Made by a program: the position numbers and the translations under genes. Positions 34,741-42,700 of a stretch of DNA of 64,000 nucleotides are shown one piece after another. How positions within the stretch are numbered: the stretch's first letter is position 1; every line of letters starts with the position of its first letter. Origin of the DNA: Sedimenticola_A sp040506895 (lineage in GTDB: Bacteria > Pseudomonadota > Gammaproteobacteria > Chromatiales > Chromatiaceae). The notes under the pieces are model-generated. The model did not search any database and was not told where the DNA came from. It saw only the letters and a program-made list of their open reading frames with translations. The stretch spans positions 1 through 64,000 of the forward strand of contig JBEVVY010000001.1 in the NCBI GenBank assembly GCA_040506895.1, in the 5' to 3' direction.

Positions 34741-37700
34741 ATGATCAGAGCAGCACTTGGCATCCTCCTGGTGTGGGCACTATCGCACCACGCTGCGTTG
34801 GCCCATAACGCGAAAGACGAGGTTCAATTCACCGAGGCAGAAAAGGCGTTCATCGCCGAGCACCCGGTTATCCGGGTATCCAACGAGCTGGACTGGCCTC
34901 CGATCAATTTCCGGGCAAATTACATAGCCACCGGATTTTCAGTGGATTACATCAGGATGGTCGCAGACAAGGTCGGCCTTCGCGTGTTGTTCGTGCCCGG
35001 TAACTGGGGTGAACTGCTGCAGAAGAGTTATGACAAGAAACTGGATGTCATGCTCAATATCGTCAAGAACGACGAGCGTGAGAAGCACCTGATATTCACC
35101 AATTCATATGCGAGTACGCCTACCGCGATTTTTGCGCGCAAGGATGGCCCCAGGCCGAAGAACCTGCAGCAGTTGCAGAATATGCAGGTGGCGGTTGTCG
35201 ACGGGTTCTATACCCATCGCTACCTGAAAAAGCATCACCCCGAGATTGAACTGCTGCCCTTTCCATCTTCTCTTGAAGCGATAAATGCGCTCTCCACGGG
35301 CCAGGCCGATGCGGTGCTGGAACGCCTTGCGGTTGGGAATTACCTCATAGCGAACAACTTCATCACCAACCTGTCCCCTTCAGGCATTTCGGGAATCGGT
35401 CCGCTCGACAATGCCCAGTGGCATCTCGCGGTGCGCGACGACTGGCCGCTGTTGGCCAGTGTGCTGCAGAAGGGGATGCAGCTTGTAAGCTTCGAAGAGT
35501 ACAGAAAGCTGCTGCACCGCTGGTATCTCTACGGGGCACCGACCACCCCACCGGAGGTTTCACTGACCGAGCGGGAGAGGGCCTGGCTGAAGGCCCATCC
35601 CGTGGTCACTCTGGGCGTGGACCCTGAATTTCCTCCCTACGACTATTTGAACAACCAGGGTATGCACAAGGGTATCGCCGCAGACTTCATGAACCTGCTG
35701 TCCGAACGGCTGGGGGTAAAGTTCAAAGTGCTCGATGGACTGACCTGGCAGGAGGTGATGGAGAAATCGAGGGCAGGGGAGGTGGATCTTCTGTCAGCTG
35801 TCATACCGACGCCTGACAGGCTGAATTATCTCGATTTCAGCGAGCCCTACATGCGTTACGAGATCGCCATCGTTACCCGCAGGGATCACGCCGCAGTGAA
35901 TGGGATAGCAGATTTTTCGGGCAGTTCCGTGGCGCTGGTGAAAGACTACGCCCTTACCGAGTTGGTATTGAGAGCACAACCGGACCTCAAGCCCCTCTAT
36001 GTAAACTCGATCCTCGAGGGATTGAGAGCCGTGGCGGAGGGTGAAGCGGAGGCGATTATCTCCGACCTGGGGTCACTCTCGTACAAGATGCAACAGTACA
36101 ACCTGATCAATCTGCACGTCGCCGCCCTGAGCGATCTGCAGGCTGCAGGACTGTCCGTTGGCGTGAGCAAGAGACATCCGATCCTGGTCGGCATAATCGA
36201 CAAGGCGCTGCAGACGATCAGCGAGGAGCAGCGCATCGCCATTGCCCAGCGCTGGATAGGCGTGCCTGTCCCGAAACCGAGAATGGTGCTCAGTGAGAGT
36301 GAGGAGGCTTTTCTCAAGGCGCACCCTGTAATACGTGTCGCCAGTGAACCCGATTACGTGCCCTTCGATTTCCGTGTGGATGGTGAGCCCACCGGTTACT
36401 CGATCGACTACACGGAACTGCTGCTGGACCGGCTGGGTATAAAAATCGAGTATGTGAAGGATTCCTGGAAGAACCTGCTGAAAAGAGCGGAGCAGGGCGA
36501 GGTGGACCTGGTACACAGTATCTTCAATTCACCCGCTGACAGGGAGCGCTATCTCAGTTTTACCCGTCCTTACAAGGAGGTGGTGACGGCAATACTGGTA
36601 AGGGATGAGAGTGAAGAGGTAGTGAGACTGGAACAGCTGGCGGGGCGCCGGGTGGCGTTGGCGAAAGGGGATTCACTGGTCAGCATTGTCAGTCGAGAGG
36701 TACCCACAGCGGAACTTCTTCTGTTCGATAATTACAACCAGGTTCTCACGGCCGTGGCTGTCGGTCATGCCGATGCCGCTGTAACCGAGTTGCCGGTGGC
36801 GGCATACCTGATTCGCTCACTCTCCCTCACCAATCTCAAGATCACGGGCGGATTGCGCAATATCGGTGACAGGGATCAGCGATACCGCCTGGCCGTCAGG
36901 AAGGACTGGCCTGAACTGGTATCCATTCTGAACAAGACAATGGCGACCCTCACCCATGAAGAGCTGAGGGTGCTTGATGATCGCTGGATGACGCTGCCCG
37001 AAACGAAAGCGGAAGACCGGGGCCTGGTGCTGGGCAACCAGGAGCGGGCGTGGTTGAAACAGAACCCTGTGCTGAAAGTGGGTTACGACATTGACTGGCA
37101 GCCCGTTGAGTTCTCGGACAGCGAGGGGCGTCACCGGGGGATTGCGGCGGATTTCATGAAGAAAATCGGACAGCTTTTAGGTGTCGAGATCGAGCCCGTT
37201 CCGCCGAGAAACTGGCCGAAGATGCTGGATGCGGCCAAGCAGGGAGAAGTCGACCTGCTGTCGGCGGTTACCAGAACCCCCCAGAGGGAAGAGTATCTCG
37301 ACTTCACCGAACCCTATCTCAGCTTCCCCATCGTGATCGTCGGTCGCCAGGATGTGCCATACATTGCAGGCATGGAGAGCCTGGCGGGAAAACGCGTTGC
37401 GGTTGTCTCAAGTTATGCATCACACGAACTGCTCAAACACCATCATCCGGAACTGGAGCTGTTGCCCATGGAAACCACCCAGGATGGACTGATGGCGGTG
37501 AGCGAGGGACGTGCTTACGTGTTTATCGGCAGTCTCGCAGCTGTCAGCCAGGTCATTGCAGAACAGGGACTGTTACAGCTCAAGGTTTCAGGTAAGACCC
37601 CCTACAGTTTTGACCTGGCAATTGCCACACCCAAGGACCGGTCCATATTACGGGGATTGATGCAGAAAGCCCTGGACGCGATATCCCAGGAGGAGCGCAA

Positions 37701-39294
37701 CTCAATTTCGAGCCGCTGGTTCCGGGTCAGCTACCAGCACCAGGTCGACTATCAACTGGTCTGGAAAGTGGTGGTCGTCGCAGTGGTCCTGTTCCTTGTT
37801 GTCTTCTATTGGAATCGCAAGCTGGCGGGCCTCAACCAACAGCTGGTGATGGCCCGGGATGCCGAGCAGAAAAGCCGGCTGAGTGCCGAGTCGGCAAATC
37901 GCGCGAAGAGCATCTTCCTGGCCAATATGAGCCACGAACTGCGTACACCGCTGAACGCCATACTGGGCTTTTCCCAGATGATGCGCCAAAACCCGATTAT
38001 TCAGGGGAAGGTGAGGGGCCATGTGAATGCCATCAACCGTTCAGGTGAGCACCTGCTCGGGTTGATCAACGATGTGCTTGATATGTCCAAGATCGAAGCC
38101 GGACGTATCAACCTGGTGGAGGAAGAGTTCGACCTCAAGGGTTTGGTGAGCGATGTCGTTGAGATGATGCAGAACAGGGCGGAGGGGAAAAGGCTGCAGC
38201 TTGTTCTCGAGCAGTCATCCACTCTTCCCCGCTACGTTCTCGGCGATGCCCCCAAGTTGAGGCAGGTGCTCATCAACCTGCTGAACAACGCGATCAAGTT
38301 CACCCATGCCGGCACTGTTTTTCTGCGCCTGGATGCAGCTGATGATGGAGACGGGAAGATCCTGCTCCGGGGCGAGGTTGAAGATAGCGGTATAGGGATC
38401 TGTGCCGAGGATATCGATCGTATCTTTTTTCCATTCGAACAGTTGAGTGAATCGGTCTCGCAGCAGGGCACCGGTCTCGGTCTTGCAATTACCAGCCAGC
38501 TGATCACCTTGATGGGGGGGGGGATCAGTGTCGAGAGTGAACCCGGGGAGGGTGCATGTTTCCGCTTCTCGCTTACACTGCAGGTTGTATCGGATGCGTC
38601 ATCAGCCACACCGGTGAGAGAGACCCGCTGGGTGGTCGGACTGGAACCCGGACAGCCTGAATACAGGATACTGATCGTGGACGACCAGGCGGTCAATCAA
38701 CTGCTGTTGCAACAGATACTGGAAACCGCCGGCTTTACCGTGGCGCTTGCCGATAATGGACAGCACGGGATTGAACAGTTCCACAAGTTTCGTCCTCACT
38801 TCATCTGGATGGACCTGCGCATGCCGGTAATGGGCGGTCTTGAGGCGACGAGAAAGATCCGCCAGTTGCCCGGGGGTGACGAGGTCAGGATAGCGATGCT
38901 CACGGCGAGCGCTTTCAAGGAACAGCGTGACGAGGTGATGGTGGCGGGGACCGATGACTATATATGCAAGCCCTACAGGTCCGGGGAGATATTCGACTGC
39001 ATGGCGAGACACCTGGGTGTACGTTACCTGATGTCCGAGTCATCGGTCGTTGACCCAGACCATGTCCAGGTGTCTGTTTCATCCCGTGCCTGTGCAGAAC
39101 TGCCTGACGATCTGAAACAGGAATTGCACCAGGCAGCCCTCGAGCTCGATGTCGGGAAACTCGAAAGGCTCGCCGGTGACGTGGAGAAGGTGAATCCTGA
39201 ACTTGCCGCCCAGATCAGGCAGGCCATCGAGCAGTATGAACTGTCAGCGATTCAGTCTGCCCTGTCGCCTTCCCGACCCGAAGGTGAACAATAG
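34741..39294 (+). CDS. Giant hybrid histidine kinase with four tandem SBP_bac_3 domains
   Basis: 1517 residues. A signal peptide (cleavage near ALAHN) is followed by four periplasmic type 3 solute-binding domains starting at about residues 30, 273, 516 and 763. Each opens with the same pattern (L-T/S-E-x-E-x-A-x-L-K-x-H/N-P-V then a beta strand). A single TM at about 1007-1025 leads through a short coiled coil to DHp with phospho-His1065 (NMSHELRTPLNAILGF), HATPase, a receiver with phospho-Asp1358 (MDLRMPVMGG), and a C-terminal helical tail of about 60 residues without a His that would mark an HPt. This is BvgS/EvgS-like architecture, but those have two such domains. No response regulator gene is adjacent. 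A GGAA weakly precedes the ATG. Confidence 0.94.
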   Translation: MIRAALGILLVWALSHHAALAHNAKDEVQFTEAEKAFIAEHPVIRVSNELDWPPINFRANYIATGFSVDYIRMVADKVGLRVLFVPGNWGELLQKSYDKKLDVMLNIVKNDEREKHLIFTNSYASTPTAIFARKDGPRPKNLQQLQNMQVAVVDGFYTHRYLKKHHPEIELLPFPSSLEAINALSTGQADAVLERLAVGNYLIANNFITNLSPSGISGIGPLDNAQWHLAVRDDWPLLASVLQKGMQLVSFEEYRKLLHRWYLYGAPTTPPEVSLTERERAWLKAHPVVTLGVDPEFPPYDYLNNQGMHKGIAADFMNLLSERLGVKFKVLDGLTWQEVMEKSRAGEVDLLSAVIPTPDRLNYLDFSEPYMRYEIAIVTRRDHAAVNGIADFSGSSVALVKDYALTELVLRAQPDLKPLYVNSILEGLRAVAEGEAEAIISDLGSLSYKMQQYNLINLHVAALSDLQAAGLSVGVSKRHPILVGIIDKALQTISEEQRIAIAQRWIGVPVPKPRMVLSESEEAFLKAHPVIRVASEPDYVPFDFRVDGEPTGYSIDYTELLLDRLGIKIEYVKDSWKNLLKRAEQGEVDLVHSIFNSPADRERYLSFTRPYKEVVTAILVRDESEEVVRLEQLAGRRVALAKGDSLVSIVSREVPTAELLLFDNYNQVLTAVAVGHADAAVTELPVAAYLIRSLSLTNLKITGGLRNIGDRDQRYRLAVRKDWPELVSILNKTMATLTHEELRVLDDRWMTLPETKAEDRGLVLGNQERAWLKQNPVLKVGYDIDWQPVEFSDSEGRHRGIAADFMKKIGQLLGVEIEPVPPRNWPKMLDAAKQGEVDLLSAVTRTPQREEYLDFTEPYLSFPIVIVGRQDVPYIAGMESLAGKRVAVVSSYASHELLKHHHPELELLPMETTQDGLMAVSEGRAYVFIGSLAAVSQVIAEQGLLQLKVSGKTPYSFDLAIATPKDRSILRGLMQKALDAISQEERNSISSRWFRVSYQHQVDYQLVWKVVVVAVVLFLVVFYWNRKLAGLNQQLVMARDAEQKSRLSAESANRAKSIFLANMSHELRTPLNAILGFSQMMRQNPIIQGKVRGHVNAINRSGEHLLGLINDVLDMSKIEAGRINLVEEEFDLKGLVSDVVEMMQNRAEGKRLQLVLEQSSTLPRYVLGDAPKLRQVLINLLNNAIKFTHAGTVFLRLDAADDGDGKILLRGEVEDSGIGICAEDIDRIFFPFEQLSESVSQQGTGLGLAITSQLITLMGGGISVESEPGEGACFRFSLTLQVVSDASSATPVRETRWVVGLEPGQPEYRILIVDDQAVNQLLLQQILETAGFTVALADNGQHGIEQFHKFRPHFIWMDLRMPVMGGLEATRKIRQLPGGDEVRIAMLTASAFKEQRDEVMVAGTDDYICKPYRSGEIFDCMARHLGVRYLMSESSVVDPDHVQVSVSSRACAELPDDLKQELHQAALELDVGKLERLAGDVEKVNPELAAQIRQAIEQYELSAIQSALSPSRPEGEQ

Positions 39295-39297
39295 CTA

Positions 39298-39333
39298 TTG
39301 ACCCGGTGACGATATCTTTCGTCACTGGGTCAA
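39298..39333. terminator. Long hairpin, probable bidirectional terminator
   Basis: Fifteen-base arms (39298-39312 and 39319-39333) with one mismatch and a six-base loop, starting three bases after the stop codon of the giant kinase. The downstream gene is convergent. There is no strong T tract. Confidence 0.65.
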
Positions 39334-39419
39334 TATTGTTGCAACAGATGCAGAGTGATACGCGCTGTTCTGCCGGGTTGAACCCCGTGGGGCAAATATT
39401 GCCCCGCACCGGATCGATG

Positions 39420-39854
39420 TCAGAACGCCAAGGCGAGGGTCTTACTGGCGGAATCGGTCTTAAGCATATCGAGATCCTCTTCCAGGTTCTCGAGCTGCTG
39501 TGAAAGCGTAACCAGTTCTGCCTTGGCATCCTTGTGACGCTGTTTCTTGTGAGCTGCATAGAGCAGGCCACCAGGCATCAGTGCTGCAATCAGCGCATCG
39601 GTACCGCTGAAGCGGCTCTCTTCCACTTCGAGTGCGGCATGTGATTTCTGTGCCTGCAACTCGCTCTTGAGACTCTGTACCCTGTCGAGCAGTTGGTATG
39701 TCTGGGTGGCAGGGATCGTGGCAATCAGCCCCGTTTCCTGTTGCATGTAAAGCATATCCGGAGTGGCGAAGGAGACATCACCGGTTTCTGCTGCCTGCAC
39801 GCCAACAGGAAGGATAAAGGTCAACAGGGCGATAGTGCGCGTAATAACGTTCAT
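39420..39854 (-). CDS. Exported coiled-coil protein, unknown function
   Basis: 144 residues with a signal peptide (TIALLTFILPVGVQAAE). Heptad-like segments surround residues 50-80 (YQLLDRVQSLKSELQAQK) and 115-135 (LVTLSQQLENLEEDLDML), separated by a glycine-rich hydrophobic stretch (LIAALMPGGLLYAAHKKQRHKD). I recognise no family. Periplasmic location is inferred. It is convergent with the giant kinase gene and transcribed away from the repeat region. Confidence 0.75.
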   Translation of the reverse strand: MNVITRTIALLTFILPVGVQAAETGDVSFATPDMLYMQQETGLIATIPATQTYQLLDRVQSLKSELQAQKSHAALEVEESRFSGTDALIAALMPGGLLYAAHKKQRHKDAKAELVTLSQQLENLEEDLDMLKTDSASKTLALAF

Positions 39855-40120
39855 TTATGGGCCTCTGGAAGCGTAAATTATCTTACAATTATCTCTCCAT
39901 AAGTACTTCAACAGCTATGTCGATTATCATTGCATGAACGTTTATACCTGTTGGTTATAATGACAATTGTGCGTTATGTCATGGTTTTCATGCAGTCCCG
40001 CCTCGCGCGTGCAATCACAGTGCAGTTTTGTGACCGCTTTCCTATAAACAGCTCTTATGAACATTGCGATGCCGGACAGGTTTCTGACCGCTTTGCACAC
40101 AATGCACAGATGCCACTATC
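39855..40120. other. AT-richer intergenic stretch before the tandem repeats
   Basis: It holds the upstream region of the coiled-coil protein gene (minus strand) and, on the plus strand, a TATAAT at 39956-39961 without a well-spaced -35. Two GACCGCTTT words occur at about 40031 and 40086. No gene is supported. Confidence 0.4.
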
Positions 40121-40673
40121 AGCAGTAGGGTGGGTTAGCGATAGCGTAACCCACCTTATGGCCTGTGATTGGTGCAATACGCTTCGCTATTGCACCCTAC
40201 AGATGCTCCTGTTCACTACAGGGAAAGGCAACGCGTTGCGGATCAACTGACTTGAAGGGTTCGGAGTTTCTCCAGCAGTAGGGTGGGTTAGCGATAGCGT
40301 AACCCACCTTTTGATCTGTGATTGGTGCAATACGCTTCGCTATTGCACCCTACAGATGCTCCTGTTCACTACAGGGAAAGGCAACGCGTTGCGGATCAAC
40401 TGACTTGAAGGGTTCGGAGTTTCTCCAGCAGTAGGGTGGGTTAGCGATAGCGTAACCCACCTTTTGATCTGTGATTGGTGCAATACGCTTCGCTATTGCA
40501 CCCTACAGATGCTCCTGTTCACTACAGGGAAAGGCAACGCGTTGCGGATCAACTGACTTGAAGGGTTCGGAGTTTCTCCAGCAGTAGGGTGGGTTAGCGA
40601 TAGCGTAACCCACCTTTTGATCTGTGATTGGTGCAATACGCTTCGCTATTGCACCCTACAGATGTTCCTGTTG
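40121..40673. repeat. Tandem array of a 153-bp unit, 3.6 copies
   Basis: Units start at 40121, 40274, 40427 and 40580, exactly 153 bases apart; the last is cut after about 94 bases. Copy 1 differs slightly (TATGGCCTG where the others have TTTGATCTG); the other copies look identical. Each unit carries two palindromes facing each other. One has arms GGTGGGTTA/TAACCCACC, the other GGTGCAATA/TATTGCACC, and both have GCG-rich loops and share the flank GTAGGGTG. The remaining 70 bases of the unit (from CTCCTGTTCAC to TTTCTCC) are a spacer without coding signs. It resembles a BIME-like array of REP-type elements. Confidence 0.9.
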
Positions 40674-40712
40674 AAAGAGAGGGTGGATTACTCCAGGAAT
40701 CTTCGACTCCCG

Positions 40713-41906
40713 TTAAAAGTAACGCTCAAGGGTGAGCTGGAGATGATCATCGTCCCTCAGGTTGTAGTAGCTGTCTGAACTGCTGCCTGCAGAGATCAGT
40801 CGCAGGTCGAGACTCGCCTTCCAGTCATCGCCGAAACGACGGCTTGCTTCGATCTGGAAAACACGCGTGTGGTAGTCGAAGTCGTATCCAAAACCAGCGA
40901 GAAGTTCGCTGCCGGCCTCGTCGTTGAAAGCAAGCCTGGCACCGAAGTAGAGATCGTTCTGCATGGGGGAGGTGGCGGCAGTGCCCCGCTCATCCCAACC
41001 GTACTCCATCAGCATGCCCAGGTCTGAGGTGCTCTCCATGACACCGACGAAGGTGTACTCGAAACCGCCCTGGACAGCCCAGTGTTCACTGCCCCCGCTA
41101 TCACGCCAGATCGCCTCCAGTTTCCATAACCAGCTGTCCAGTGTCGCCTGCAGATCGAGACCCAGTTGATCCATCTGGGGGTAATAGGGGGTGAGCACCG
41201 TGTTGCCGACGCTATCGGTACCCACTAGCAGGGTGGGAGAGCGGTTCGTACCGTGGAACCAGTGCAGGCCGATGTCGTAATCGCCAACCGTGTGACTCCA
41301 ACGCAGTGCGATATCAGTGTGGGTATTGCCTGCCGCGGATTCGAAGCTGGCCTGGCTGGTATCCACCCACGGCGATGTCCTCAGGCGACCCTCCTGGCCA
41401 GGGAAGGTGCGTTCGCGGAATCCGGGAAGTATGAAGATGTCCAGAATACCCCAATCCCTTACCATGGAGAGATTGATCATCGGCTGGCCGAGCTTGTCCT
41501 CGCCGTCGATATCCTCAACACTGTCGCTCTGGTTGATGACATTCACCAGGTGCTGGAACTCGGTAACACCCCAGAATACCTTGCCGATACCGGCATGGAG
41601 CTCCCAGTCGTCGCTGACATGAGTCCAGATGAGCTCGCGAATATCCGCATGACTGCGTTCACTGTCATGTTGATCCAGCCTGAACCAGGGTACGAAGGTG
41701 AGGCTGTCATCACCATCATTCCATTCGTGAAAGAGCTCGGGCTCTGCAAACAGTGAGAGGTTGCTGCTGCCGTGCTGTCCTGCATGGGCGGCAGAATGGG
41801 GAAAGAGGCGCAACTCGGCGCCCAGTCGACCGCTCACTTCGATCGCTGTTTCAGCAACTGCCGCGCCGGCGGTTGCCAACAGAATGATGGATAGAAGCGA
41901 TTTCAT
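40713..41906 (-). CDS. Outer-membrane beta-barrel-like protein of an RND/LolA-like operon
   Basis: 397 residues with a signal peptide (SIILLATAGAAVAETA). The body shows alternating polar and aromatic beta strands typical of porin-like barrels (TFVPWFRLDQHD, WKLEAIWRDSGG, FGYDFDYHTRVFQIEASRRFGDDW), and the chain ends in LTLERYF with a terminal Phe, the BAM recognition signal. Its ATG overlaps the stop of the LolA-like gene (ATGA, 41903-41906). I infer an outer-membrane partner for the RND permease encoded two genes upstream. The ligand is unknown. Confidence 0.85.
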   Translation of the reverse strand: MKSLLSIILLATAGAAVAETAIEVSGRLGAELRLFPHSAAHAGQHGSSNLSLFAEPELFHEWNDGDDSLTFVPWFRLDQHDSERSHADIRELIWTHVSDDWELHAGIGKVFWGVTEFQHLVNVINQSDSVEDIDGEDKLGQPMINLSMVRDWGILDIFILPGFRERTFPGQEGRLRTSPWVDTSQASFESAAGNTHTDIALRWSHTVGDYDIGLHWFHGTNRSPTLLVGTDSVGNTVLTPYYPQMDQLGLDLQATLDSWLWKLEAIWRDSGGSEHWAVQGGFEYTFVGVMESTSDLGMLMEYGWDERGTAATSPMQNDLYFGARLAFNDEAGSELLAGFGYDFDYHTRVFQIEASRRFGDDWKASLDLRLISAGSSSDSYYNLRDDDHLQLTLERYF

Positions 41907-42700
41907 CGTGCCCGTTTCAGACTGTTCTTGTTGAAGTCCCTGTCGCTCAGACCGGTACGGAAGCGGTAGTTGTGCCAACTCAGGTCGGTGCTCTTGCCGG
42001 TCTGGTGGTTGACCATCTTCATCTGGTCCGCACGCCAGTACTTGTCCAGGTACTGTTTGTAATCATGGAAGGTGAGGGTCTTCAGCAGGGCATTCTTGCG
42101 ATCGTAGAACTCCACCTTCTGGATGCGATACTCCTGTTTATCTATCCAGGTGATACGGCGGGTATAGCCGGAGAATTTATCCACCGGGTACTGCTCCACC
42201 TTGAAGCAGTCCAGTCCATTGAGTTGCTCGTCGGCAAGGTACTTGTAGGTATACTTCTCCACTTCGAAAGAGGTGAGGTCCTCGTAGGCGAATTCAGAGC
42301 CCATGAACGGTCCCGACTTGTTGCGTGATGCGATGCGTTTAACACGTTTCAGCGCCGGCAGGTAGAGCCACTGCTCGTCCGCGGCCACCGGGTGGGAGAA
42401 GCTGAGAAAGGCGGTACCCTTGACGTCCCGTGGCTTGTCGAAGATGGTCAGCCCCTTGTCACCGTCATTGTCCACCTCCAGGGTCTTGCTGCGGATCTCG
42501 CGCAGGCTCTCCTGGCCCTGGCGGTTGCGCAGCACCATGGTCATCTCCGACTGGATATCACCCCAGCCCAGGTCGCGTACCTTCGACTCCTTGGCGATGG
42601 CCAGTCCCTTCTCCTCGGGCGTTTCAGCGAGGCTGGCGCCGCTGGCCAGCAGAAAGGCGGTGGTTGTAATCAGACTAAGGGTTCTCAGTAACCGGTTCAT
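41903..42700 (-). CDS. Outer-membrane lipoprotein-sorting-like (LolA-fold) protein
   Basis: 265 residues with a signal peptide (LITTTAFLLASGASLAE). It matches the LolA-like family coupled to MMPL-type RND permeases: ESLREIRSKTLEVDNDGDKGL, FLSFSHP, QWLYLPALKRVKRIASRNKSGPFMGSEFAYEDL, and the C-terminal LSWHNYRFRTGLSDRDF. It probably carries a lipid-like molecule across the periplasm between permease and outer-membrane partner. It overlaps the RND gene by 26 bases and the barrel gene by four. GGAGCAG precedes the ATG. Confidence 0.88.
   Translation of the reverse strand: MNRLLRTLSLITTTAFLLASGASLAETPEEKGLAIAKESKVRDLGWGDIQSEMTMVLRNRQGQESLREIRSKTLEVDNDGDKGLTIFDKPRDVKGTAFLSFSHPVAADEQWLYLPALKRVKRIASRNKSGPFMGSEFAYEDLTSFEVEKYTYKYLADEQLNGLDCFKVEQYPVDKFSGYTRRITWIDKQEYRIQKVEFYDRKNALLKTLTFHDYKQYLDKYWRADQMKMVNHQTGKSTDLSWHNYRFRTGLSDRDFNKNSLKRAR

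Noticed and set aside
39930..40250. A 106-codon plus-strand frame entering the tandem repeats
   Set aside because: It crosses the first repeat unit, where palindromes explain the sequence; it lacks a ribosome site and homologous features.
40121..40673. CRISPR array
   Set aside because: The units are 153 bases with identical spacers between palindromes; CRISPR spacers would differ and the repeats would be short.
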